NCBI GenBank assembly: GCA_022360315.1
Contig: JAKSDA010000065.1
Location: 186,001 to 250,000, forward strand
Source of the DNA: Pseudomonadota bacterium
GTDB lineage: Bacteria; Myxococcota_A; Polyangia; Haliangiales; Haliangiaceae
DNA: 64,000 nucleotides
Direction of reading: 5' to 3'
This document shows positions 10,839 through 21,083 of the stretch, in pieces; position 1 is the first letter of the stretch; every line of letters starts with the position of its first letter. Made by a program: the position numbers and the translations under genes. The notes beneath the pieces are model-generated. The model did no database searches, was not told the origin of the DNA, and was given only the letters and a program-made list of their open reading frames with translations.

Positions 10839-10854
10839 AGCAGAGTGCGTGCCA
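10839..10854 (-). promoter_or_regulatory. sigma-54-type -24/-12 promoter
   Basis: Read on the minus strand the sequence is TGGCACGCACTCTGCT. It differs from the consensus TGGCACGNNNNTTGCW at one position, with the invariant GG and GC correctly 10 bases apart. It is placed to start transcription about 40 bases before ATG 10786, ahead of the hydrolase and the sigma-54 activator gene. Two TTCGACA copies (10892, 10947) lie upstream and could be activator sites, but that is weak. Confidence 0.75.
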
Positions 10855-11010
10855 CGTGCTAAGGGCCCGATATTGAACAACTTATCAGGGGTTCGACAAC
10901 GCTCGTGCTACAGCGTAGAGCAACCGATGAACCCGCGCTGATCGATTTCGACACAATGCACATTGCGCCTGGACAGCACTGCCACGGGCGGCAGTACACT
11001 CGGTGCGATC

Positions 11011-12126
11011 ATGAATCCATCGGCATCACTCAGGACGCTTTTTGAAGCGGTTGACCTTTCGACTCGGCGGTGGGCTGTGAGTGCGGCTTTGCTGACGGCA
11101 TGGCTGGCAGCGTGCTCGTCGAGCGAACAGCGGTCTTCGGGCCAAACGTCAGCGGCCAGCAGCAAGGCCGAACTCGGTCCGGCTGATATCGTAGCGCTTG
11201 AGGCGCCCGGGGCAAACGGTTTATCCGGCCTGACCGTGGATGACGCCGGCACGTTGTGGAGTTTGGCGGAGAGAATACGCGTTTTGGTGTCCAGTACAGC
11301 CCGGCCGGGGACCGGGGGGACCGGAGCAGCTGCGCGCGAATACCAGCTCACCGGTGTGCCCGACGGCCGCGAGCTGGAGTCGATTGCCTGGCTCGGCAAG
11401 AACCGTTTTGCCATCGGCACAGAAGGCACCTGTGACGGCAAGGCCTACCGGATCCTGATCGTCGAGGTCAGCGGCAATGCAGCTCGAGTTCTCGACGCCA
11501 TCGAAATGCCCTATGCGCTGTGGCCCCAGGCGCCGTGCAATGCGCGGCGCGGCCTCGAAGCGCTCTGTCACGCTGGCGGCCAGCTGGTCGTTGCGGTGGA
11601 ACAACCCCATCAGGCCGAGGACGGCCGACGCGTGGCCCTGGTCGGCCGTGTCGATCTGAACAGCCGCGCCGTGGTCCCCTACCGCGTGGCACTCACCAGC
11701 GATAAGGGCAAAATTTCGGCTCTGCACTGCGATCGGGCCAGAGCTGCGTCAAGCAGTGCTGATGCCGGGGCGAGCGCGAGTAGCAAGGGCACCGCCGGTG
11801 CTCCATCCGGTACCGGTGGCATCGTGGCAATGGCCATCGAGCGGCATTTTTCGGTCGCCCGGCTCATCGCATTCCGGGTGCCCGAGAGCCCGTCTTCTGG
11901 CCGGGCACCGCCGATCTTGCCGGCCGAGGTGGTCGCTGATGTCTACCCCTATACCACCGGCGGCAAGCGCAACTTCGAGGGGTTGGTGCGCCTGGGCGAG
12001 CGTCGCGTGGGCATTATTGTCGACAACCATTATGCCAAGGTCACCGGCCCCAACGAGCTTCTCTGGCTACAGTTGCCGGCTGGCCAGGCCACCGAAACAG
12101 AGCCGGTCAAGCCCGTCAAGCACTGA
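11011..12126 (+). CDS. lipoprotein, possible phytase-like esterase domain
   Basis: A 371-residue protein with a type II signal peptide ending in a lipobox (LAAC) at about residue 32, then a Ser/Gly-rich linker. The body has propeller-like strands (GLSGLTVDDAGTLWSLAE, GRELESIAWLGKNRFAIGTE). It ends with a NFEGLVRLGERRVGIIVDNH-type segment that recalls the esterase-like/phytase-like domain (PF13449), which is a tentative match. A Ser/Ala/Gly low-complexity insert lies at about residues 245-270. The start was set at ATG 11011 because the signal peptide follows it. It converges with the Ser/Thr kinase gene with only 11 bases between stops. Confidence 0.7.
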   Translation: MNPSASLRTLFEAVDLSTRRWAVSAALLTAWLAACSSSEQRSSGQTSAASSKAELGPADIVALEAPGANGLSGLTVDDAGTLWSLAERIRVLVSSTARPGTGGTGAAAREYQLTGVPDGRELESIAWLGKNRFAIGTEGTCDGKAYRILIVEVSGNAARVLDAIEMPYALWPQAPCNARRGLEALCHAGGQLVVAVEQPHQAEDGRRVALVGRVDLNSRAVVPYRVALTSDKGKISALHCDRARAASSSADAGASASSKGTAGAPSGTGGIVAMAIERHFSVARLIAFRVPESPSSGRAPPILPAEVVADVYPYTTGGKRNFEGLVRLGERRVGIIVDNHYAKVTGPNELLWLQLPAGQATETEPVKPVKH

Positions 12127-12137
12127 TCGCGCGCCGT

Positions 12138-13178
12138 TCATACAGGCGGGTTCGACGGCGTGGTATCTTGCCGGGCCACCCAGGGGATCGAGCCGATGGC
12201 AACCATGTGTGTGCCGCCGCAGTGGTTCCCTTGCTCGGGCACGGATTCGATGCCATCGCCGATTTTGGGTCTCGCTGGCCCGGCTGCCGAGGCGGCACGG
12301 CCGGGTCGCGGCAGCAAATCGACCTCGATCCCGGCCAGACACTCTCGCACTGCCGCCGCAGTCGGTCGATCGGCCGGCCGCTTGGCCAGCATCTCAGCCA
12401 CCAACCGGTCGAGCGCCACCGGCGCTTCCGGACAATGCTCGCGCAGCGATGGCACCGCGGCATAGACGTGGTCGGTGATGGTCTTGACCGGGATCGGATT
12501 GTAAAACGGCGGCCTGCCGGTGCACAGCTCGAATAATACACAGGCCAGCGCGTAGACGTCCGATGCCGGGCTCAAGCCGGCGTTGCACGCCTGCTCGGGC
12601 GACATGTACCAGGGAGTCCCCAGGGTCGTGCCGTCTTCGGTCAGCCGCCCGATACTCTCATCCTTGGCGTCGACCACAAAGGCCAGGCCGAAGTCGAGCA
12701 CGACCACGCGCTCCTTTGCCGCACTGTGGTCGAGAAATACATTGGCCGGCTTCAGGTCGCGGTGGACCAGAGGAACGTCGTGAGCGGCGGCCAATACGTC
12801 GGCAATGCAGCCGCCAATACGGGCAACCTCGGCCACTCCGAGTGATGTGCGGGCCCGCAGCAGGCGGCCGAGCGAGATACCCTCGAGCAGCTCCATGACC
12901 AGGAAAAGCCTGCCCCTGCTCTGTCCGAAGTCGTAGATGTGTACCACATTGGGATGGCGCAGGGTCGCCGCAACCCGTGCCTCGCGCTGCAGACGACTGT
13001 AGGCATCCGGCTGTGCTGCAGCATTTGCCCATAGAAGTTTGATCGCGACACGACGGTCGAGCACTCGATCGTACGCGGCATAGACCAGGCCCATGCCTCC
13101 TTCTCCAAGCAGCGATTCGAGCTGATATCGATCGGCAATCAGCTCTCCCAAATAGGGAATTGTCGATTCCACGGACAT
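12138..13178 (-). CDS. soluble Hanks-type Ser/Thr protein kinase
   Basis: A 346-residue kinase. Residues 18-290 form a complete catalytic domain: glycine loop LGEGGMGLVY, the VAIK lysine K47, catalytic HRDLKPAN, DFG, and the activation segment GTTLGTPWYMSPEQ with threonines available for autophosphorylation. The C-terminal 55 residues are Pro/Ala-rich with no membrane segment, so it should be cytoplasmic. ATG 13178 has a good GGAGGT site. A sigma-54-type promoter (13227-13242) and three upstream GTGGCCAAA repeats precede it, linking it to an enhancer-binding protein, possibly the GAF activator encoded at 8285-9874. Confidence 0.92.
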   Translation of the reverse strand: MSVESTIPYLGELIADRYQLESLLGEGGMGLVYAAYDRVLDRRVAIKLLWANAAAQPDAYSRLQREARVAATLRHPNVVHIYDFGQSRGRLFLVMELLEGISLGRLLRARTSLGVAEVARIGGCIADVLAAAHDVPLVHRDLKPANVFLDHSAAKERVVVLDFGLAFVVDAKDESIGRLTEDGTTLGTPWYMSPEQACNAGLSPASDVYALACVLFELCTGRPPFYNPIPVKTITDHVYAAVPSLREHCPEAPVALDRLVAEMLAKRPADRPTAAAVRECLAGIEVDLLPRPGRAASAAGPARPKIGDGIESVPEQGNHCGGTHMVAIGSIPWVARQDTTPSNPPV

Positions 13179-13226
13179 TCTCGCACCTCCATGAGCAATA
13201 CAGCGGCAGAATGCAAAGTCCAAGCC

Positions 13227-13242
13227 AGCAAGAGACGAGCCA
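13227..13242 (-). promoter_or_regulatory. sigma-54-type -24/-12 promoter of the Ser/Thr kinase
   Basis: Minus-strand sequence TGGCTCGTCTCTTGCT matches the consensus TGGCACGNNNNTTGCW with one mismatch and exact GG-to-GC spacing. The predicted transcription start is near 13216, leaving a leader of about 38 bases with the GGAGGT ribosome site before ATG 13178. It resembles the promoter at 10839-10854 in strength and in distance to its gene. Confidence 0.75.
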
Positions 13243-13252
13243 AAACAGGCGT

Positions 13253-13358
13253 TTTGGCCACCCTGGCGACCGGCGTATTGCGCTCGGCTGTGGCCAAAGA
13301 GAGCTGATTTCCGGACGTTTACGTTCAACATTGCGTTCGGTGAAGGGATGTGGCCAAA
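13253..13358. promoter_or_regulatory. three GTGGCCAAA repeats, likely enhancer (UAS) sites
   Basis: GTGGCCAAA occurs three times in 106 bases: 13253-13261 (minus), 13290-13298 (plus) and 13350-13358 (plus). The outer two share a longer form, GTGGCCAAA(A)CGCC. They lie about 10, 50 and 110 bases upstream of the -24 element of the kinase promoter, where binding sites for sigma-54 activators usually sit. Which activator binds is unknown; the Fis-type protein at 8285-9874 is the only one in the window. Confidence 0.55.
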
Positions 13359-13436
13359 CGCCACGCGTAGCATTCTGACCTGCCCCAACGCCATGTTGTC
13401 GCGCTCGAGCCAGCCAGGCGCTTCGGCCGGGCTAGG

Positions 13437-16406
<2,970 letters not shown>

Positions 16407-16510
16407 GGGCCCACAGTGACGCGAAACGCCGGCCAGCGCAACTCATCCGGGTGGCGATGGCTATTTCGAGCGGCACGACCTATTCGTCGAATGACAGAAA
16501 CCGAGTCGTT

Positions 16511-17161
16511 TCACTGCTCGGATGGCGCGGTGATGGCGACCAGTTCGCCGATGCGATAGCTGTTGCTGCCGTGGTTGTGAACGTGGAAATACACCTGCTC
16601 TCCGGGGTCGAAAAAACCGCCGTCAAACACGTCCGACAACCGAACCCGAACCTCGTTTGCCTTTTCAAACACCGGCAGCGACAAATTCTGTTGCCAGACT
16701 AGAGTATCGCCGATCTGTACTGCGACGTGGGCGGTAGCTCCGTCGGGACCCCACAGAGCGAGATGCCAGAAAACAAAGCTCAGCTCGGCGTCGCAGCCCG
16801 GTTGCAGCTTCAGCGGCTGGGCGAATGTCGCGTAGTTGCAGGAGCCGGTGTTGATCTCGAAAAACTGTCCTTCGGGGCCATAGCCAAACGACGGGCAATC
16901 GACCGCAGCTGGACGGTGTTCGACAAACGGATCGCTGCCGGCATCGACCGGCTGCCAAGCGGCCGCTAATGTCAAAATTTTGGACTTGCGGTCTCCGCGG
17001 CACAGTTCGCCCTGCCCTGCGCATCCGGCCGTAAAGGCAAATACCACGGCAAATGCCACGGCCAGGCCCACGGTCAAGACCGTGTCCACGACCAGCAGCC
17101 CAGCCGCGGCCAGCCGGCTACCGGCCAGCCGGCGATCGCCCCCTGGCTCGGTCACGGTCAT
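16511..17161 (-). CDS. putative lipoprotein of unknown function
   Basis: A 216-residue protein. A long hydrophobic segment (about residues 20-50) ends in a lipobox-like FTAGC, so it is probably a lipoprotein, otherwise an N-terminally anchored protein. The body is beta-rich with four or more cysteines and an HVHNHG run late in the sequence that could bind metal. No family is recognised. ATG 17161 overlaps the stop of the copper-monooxygenase-like gene (ATGA), so the two are translationally coupled and probably work together at the envelope. Confidence 0.7.
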   Translation of the reverse strand: MTVTEPGGDRRLAGSRLAAAGLLVVDTVLTVGLAVAFAVVFAFTAGCAGQGELCRGDRKSKILTLAAAWQPVDAGSDPFVEHRPAAVDCPSFGYGPEGQFFEINTGSCNYATFAQPLKLQPGCDAELSFVFWHLALWGPDGATAHVAVQIGDTLVWQQNLSLPVFEKANEVRVRLSDVFDGGFFDPGEQVYFHVHNHGSNSYRIGELVAITAPSEQ

Positions 17162-18813
17162 GGTGTGACGCCCTGGCAATTGGCGAAATCACCGGCGCAG
17201 CTGCCGCTGCGCAAGGTTGGCTCGACACAGTCGTAATACGATTGGAATTGATTCCGGCAGGCACTGTAGAGACATTCGAAATAGTCGCTGTCGCCCCCGG
17301 GGCAGGTGGCCAGACACCGGTCGATCGATTGGCGCTCGGTCGGGCACGTGTCGGTGGCGCAGCTGCCAAAGAGTCCCTGGGTACCGCAGTTGAGGCAGGC
17401 AGAGCTCGCCGCGGTCATGCAGGCCAGGGCGCAGAACGGCCTGCCCTTGCCGCAGTCGTCAAAACAGTCGCGAAAACCGGCACACACCCCGGTCTCGCCG
17501 CGACCGCGAAACGGCGTGAGCACGATGAGACTGTCGAGACACATCTCGTCGAGTGTGCCTTCGCCCCAGGTGACATCTCGCGGCTCTTTTTGCTCGCCGT
17601 TGACGACCGGCTGATTGGCCGGCGAGTTGTCGTATTCGCAGGTCAGGCGAATGCGGTCCGAAATGTCGATCGGCACAAAGGCGTGTTCGGGAAACTCATA
17701 GGTGCGCTGCCAGTTAAAATCCCAGTCATCTACCTGGCCGAGACACTCGATTGCACCGTTTTCGCGGATCACTTCGGTTTTGATCCGCTTGCCGAGCAAG
17801 TGCATGTGCGGCGACACCGCCACTGCGTAGCCGTCGACTGGGAGCCGCATGGTCGCCATCTGAACCGAATTTTTGTCCCCTGCGGGGATAAAAAGATCAT
17901 TATTGGGAATCCACAGGGATGTGATCAGATAGGCGGGATACTGCCCCTCTTCGAGAAACCACAGTGCCACGCTGGTCGCGTCGCCAGGCAGGTCATCGTT
18001 TTGTCGCCCGGCGACATTGTAGTGCATCTGCGTGACCAGTCGCGATCCTCGACTCACTCGCATGGCGATCTCGCGGCTGGCGCCCCCGTTGTTGTCGCCC
18101 GGCACCCATCCGCCGACAGCATCGGCGGAGGCCACACCAGCATCACCGAAACAGTTGAATCCCGGCCCGGGATCTGCGGCGTCGAGCGCTTCCATGGCAG
18201 GGACGTCGGCCTCGGGTACTGCGTAGACAATGACGTGGTGGACCAAGTCGAGCTTGTCGGGAATGACATCCACGGCGTTGACGAACAGGTCGCGGTCGAT
18301 CGAGTGGGGCAGTGGAATGCAGCGATAGTCGTCTGGCCGCGCGGTGTCGGGTGTGTACGGCTGGTCGGGAGCGAGCACCAGATCGGCTGGACCGAGCTGG
18401 CTTTCCACTGTACCCGTGGTCAGCACGTCGTCGGGATCGGGCGGGCGGTAATCGTCGGGCTGGCCGGCGGGAAATCCAGCGTCGCGCCATTGCGCGAAGG
18501 CGGCGACTTCCCGGTCGGACAGACGAATCGAGTCGGTCACCTCGCGACAGTCGGGATTCATGCCCCACGGCGGCATGCGGCGAGCCTCGACCTCATCGAC
18601 CAGGGACGATGCCAGCAGCTGCACGGTGTCCGGGTCATCGAGCGAAAACGGTCCAATGCCACCCTCCTTGTGACAGACCACGCAGTTGGCCTCGACCAGA
18701 GCCCGGATTCCACCGTGGTAGGTGGCCGTGATCGGCTGATCGTCACAGCTGGTCAGACTGGAGACGATCAGCAAAACTGCCAGATACGAGCGAGATACAA
18801 AGCGGTCAAGCAT
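17158..18813 (-). CDS. copper type II monooxygenase-like lipoprotein with haem motif
   Basis: A 551-residue lipoprotein: signal peptide with lipobox LTSC (C23), then a cytochrome c haem motif C44-x-x-C47-H48 (CVVCH) in a small cytochrome-like domain. A two-domain PHM/dopamine beta-monooxygenase-like body follows (about residues 140-420) with the copper-ligand patterns VHHVIVY, TQMHYN and SPHMHLLG. The last 110 residues hold about 16 cysteines, probably a disulfide-rich module. The family uses copper, O2 and a reductant to hydroxylate substrates; the haem domain could deliver electrons. The substrate is unknown. It is coupled to the downstream lipoprotein gene and divergent from the two-component system, whose promoter region it shares. 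Confidence 0.85.
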   Translation of the reverse strand: MLDRFVSRSYLAVLLIVSSLTSCDDQPITATYHGGIRALVEANCVVCHKEGGIGPFSLDDPDTVQLLASSLVDEVEARRMPPWGMNPDCREVTDSIRLSDREVAAFAQWRDAGFPAGQPDDYRPPDPDDVLTTGTVESQLGPADLVLAPDQPYTPDTARPDDYRCIPLPHSIDRDLFVNAVDVIPDKLDLVHHVIVYAVPEADVPAMEALDAADPGPGFNCFGDAGVASADAVGGWVPGDNNGGASREIAMRVSRGSRLVTQMHYNVAGRQNDDLPGDATSVALWFLEEGQYPAYLITSLWIPNNDLFIPAGDKNSVQMATMRLPVDGYAVAVSPHMHLLGKRIKTEVIRENGAIECLGQVDDWDFNWQRTYEFPEHAFVPIDISDRIRLTCEYDNSPANQPVVNGEQKEPRDVTWGEGTLDEMCLDSLIVLTPFRGRGETGVCAGFRDCFDDCGKGRPFCALACMTAASSACLNCGTQGLFGSCATDTCPTERQSIDRCLATCPGGDSDYFECLYSACRNQFQSYYDCVEPTLRSGSCAGDFANCQGVTP

Positions 18814-18941
18814 GCGATTCTCCTGATACTGGCCAATCGTGTACTGCCTGGACCACCGAGTCTGTGGCGATCGCGTATGGGACTGTAAACAAGTGTAACG
18901 CGGTCTGGACGGGCGCTCGTCGGGGTTTTAGGCTGGACTCT

Positions 18942-19637
18942 GTGGGCCCTGCCGGCAAGATTGTTGTGGTCGAAGACGACGCTCGGCTCGCCGATCTGGT
19001 CCGTCGCTTTCTGACCAGGGAGGGGTTCGAGGTCAGTGTCGAATCGCGCGGCGACGCTGCAGTGGCACATATTCTGCGCGTGGCCCCCGATCTGGTGGTT
19101 CTGGATATCATGTTACCCGGCCAGGACGGACTGACGATCTGTCGCCGCCTGCGCCCGGATTATCGCGGTCCGGTGCTCATGTTGACCGCCCGCGGTGACG
19201 AGCTCGATGAGATCGACGGGCTGGACAGCGGAGCTGACGATTACATGGCCAAGCCGGTCAGACCGCAACTTCTACTCGCACGCATCCGCACATTGCTGCG
19301 CCGCACCCGCATGCACCGAGAGGGCGGTCAGCGCATTGCAGTGGCCGCCCTGGTCATGGACGGCGCGCACAGAGCCGCCGAGTATGCGGGACGCGAAATC
19401 GAACTCACCGGCGCAGAGTTCGACCTTCTGTGGTTTCTCGCCGAGCGACCCGGCCAAGTGGTCCATCGCAACACCCTGTACCTGGCCCTGCGCGGCATCG
19501 AGTACGACGGGGTGGATCGCTCGATCGATCTGCGCATATCCAAAATTCGCAAAAAACTGCGCGACGACCCCAAACAGCCCCGGATCATCAAGTCGGTGCG
19601 CGGAATTGGTTACATCCTGACCGGGGAAGCGCCGTGA
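18942..19637 (+). CDS. OmpR-family response regulator
   Basis: A 231-residue two-component regulator. The receiver domain has the acidic pair (VVEDD), phospho-acceptor Asp55 (VLDIMLPG), the Thr switch (MLTARGD) and the Lys of DDYMAKPV. A winged-helix DNA-binding domain follows with the usual LTGAEFDLLWFLAERPGQVVHR pattern and the end motif VRGIGYIL. GTG 18942 places the receiver strand immediately after the start; longer frames to 18864 run into the shared upstream region. Its stop overlaps the GTG of the histidine kinase (GTGA), so the pair is translated together. Confidence 0.93.
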   Translation: MGPAGKIVVVEDDARLADLVRRFLTREGFEVSVESRGDAAVAHILRVAPDLVVLDIMLPGQDGLTICRRLRPDYRGPVLMLTARGDELDEIDGLDSGADDYMAKPVRPQLLLARIRTLLRRTRMHREGGQRIAVAALVMDGAHRAAEYAGREIELTGAEFDLLWFLAERPGQVVHRNTLYLALRGIEYDGVDRSIDLRISKIRKKLRDDPKQPRIIKSVRGIGYILTGEAP

Positions 19638-21016
19638 TCCGCCTCTACCTGCGCGCCCTTCTCATCGGTCTCGCCCTCATCGCGGTATCGTGGGTGAACT
19701 ACACAGTTCTCACCGAGCCGGTAGAAATCGCGGCCAATCGGGCCCACATCGGCGAGCTGCTGTCCCGCCTGAGCGCGCTTGCGGTGCGGGGAATCGATCG
19801 GGCTCGCCTGGACGACCATCGCCCGGACGACCATCGCCCGGACGAGGGCCAGCTCGACCCCGTTCATCCTGGTACTCCCGGACTCGGTACTCCCGGACTC
19901 GGGCCGATCGACATCACCGTACTCGACCGGGCGAGTGTGGCCGAAACGTACCCCGAGATATCACGGTCTGATCTGACCCGGCTGGGCGCCGGCCACGCCG
20001 TGATTGTCGGCGAACAATACCAGGTCACTGTGTTGCGGGCAGTTCCGAGCGCTGACCGGGTGCTGGCAATGGGACCGGTAACCACGATTCCGCCGCTGCC
20101 GCCGGATTATTTCCTGGATAATATGGTCTTTGACTTGATCGCGGTCATGGTCGCGGTCGGCGTCTTGGTCTGGCCTCTGTATCGCCGGATCGCTGCGTTG
20201 CGCGGGGTTGCGCGGCGGATCGGTCAGGGTGAGCGCAGTGCCCGGGCCGACGTCCGCGGCCGCGACGCATTGGGCGAGCTGGCCACCGCGTTCAACGATA
20301 TGGCGGCCCGGACCGAAGCGCTGATATCCACCCAGCAAGAACTGATGCGCGCTGTATCGCACGAATTTCGCACTCCGATCGCCCGGATTCGTTTCGCGCT
20401 GGAAATGCTCGGCCACGAAGAAAACCCGGCCGAGCGCTCGGAGCAACTCGATCTCGTCAATGACGATCTGTCCGAACTCGACGATCTGGTCGAAGAAATG
20501 CTCACCTATGCCCGTCTGGAAAGCGACGATCCCGATCTCTTGCGCCTGGAAAGGCTCGATCTCGGCGAGCTGCTGTCAACCCTGGCCGAGCGCCCACCGC
20601 TCGCGCGCAAACGCGGGAAACCAGTCGAGCTCACCTGCAATGAGCCCATCGTGGTATCCGCGGATCGTCGATATCTGGTCCGCGCCGTGCAAAATCTGGT
20701 CGGCAACGGCCAGCGCTATGGCGCCGGCCGGGTGCTGGTCGGGTACTGGCAGCGCGACGACTATTTCGAGATCGTGGTAGAAGACGACGGTCCCGGCATT
20801 GCCGAAGCGGACCGCGAGCAAATCTTCGAGCCGTTTGCGCGCCTCGAGGGCAGTCGAAATCGCGATGCAGGAGGCACTGGTCTGGGGTTGGCGATCGCTG
20901 CGCGCATCTCGGCGTGGCACGGCGGCACAATCACAGTCGAGGACAGCGCCCTGGGGGGAGCTCGATTCTGTCTGCGCTGGCCGCTGGCCGGGCCGACCGA
21001 CCGACCGCTGTTCTGA
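19634..21016 (+). CDS. sensor histidine kinase (RstB/CpxA-like)
   Basis: A 460-residue membrane kinase. There is a first membrane helix at residues 4-26, a periplasmic loop of about 130 residues containing two short tandem repeats, and a second helix near residue 165-185. A HAMP linker (RRIGQGERSARADVRGRDALGELATAFNDM) follows. The H-box is AVSHEFRTPIARIR, the N-box is VQNLVGNGQRYG, and the ATP-lid glycines are EDDGPGI and GGTGLGLAI. It phosphorylates the response regulator encoded just upstream. The GTG start at 19634 overlaps that gene's stop. The signal is unknown; the SulP gene lies 67 bases downstream and may be cotranscribed. Confidence 0.93.
   Translation: MIRLYLRALLIGLALIAVSWVNYTVLTEPVEIAANRAHIGELLSRLSALAVRGIDRARLDDHRPDDHRPDEGQLDPVHPGTPGLGTPGLGPIDITVLDRASVAETYPEISRSDLTRLGAGHAVIVGEQYQVTVLRAVPSADRVLAMGPVTTIPPLPPDYFLDNMVFDLIAVMVAVGVLVWPLYRRIAALRGVARRIGQGERSARADVRGRDALGELATAFNDMAARTEALISTQQELMRAVSHEFRTPIARIRFALEMLGHEENPAERSEQLDLVNDDLSELDDLVEEMLTYARLESDDPDLLRLERLDLGELLSTLAERPPLARKRGKPVELTCNEPIVVSADRRYLVRAVQNLVGNGQRYGAGRVLVGYWQRDDYFEIVVEDDGPGIAEADREQIFEPFARLEGSRNRDAGGTGLGLAIAARISAWHGGTITVEDSALGGARFCLRWPLAGPTDRPLF
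19811..19900. repeat. two different 15-bp tandem duplications in the kinase sensor loop
   Basis: GACGACCATCGCCCG is duplicated exactly at 19811-19825 and 19826-19840. Thirty bases later GGTACTCCCGGACTC is duplicated at 19871-19885 and 19886-19900. Both encode pentapeptide duplications (DDHRP and GTPGL) in the periplasmic loop and keep the frame. Confidence 0.95.
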
Positions 21017-21083
21017 ACGACACCCGATCAGGTTGGAAAGGAACGTGATTCCGCTGGCCCAAGACGTGCAGTGAGGGCGTGCA

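Noticed and set aside
10787..10855. Longer start for the MBL hydrolase
   Set aside because: The extension would run through the sigma-54-type promoter and past a strong AAAGGAG site placed for ATG 10786.
13179..13394. Longer start for the Ser/Thr kinase
   Set aside because: It would translate the sigma-54-type promoter and the GTGGCCAAA repeats; ATG 13178 has its own GGAGGT site.
16407..16510. Possible sigma-54 promoter before the SNF2 gene (TGGCCGGCGTTTCGCG)
   Set aside because: Spacing fits but four or more consensus positions are wrong, which is expected by chance in GC-rich DNA.
17053..18888. 611-codon open frame on the plus strand
   Set aside because: Antisense shadow of the copper-monooxygenase-like gene, which has a lipobox, CxxCH and ligand motifs on the minus strand.
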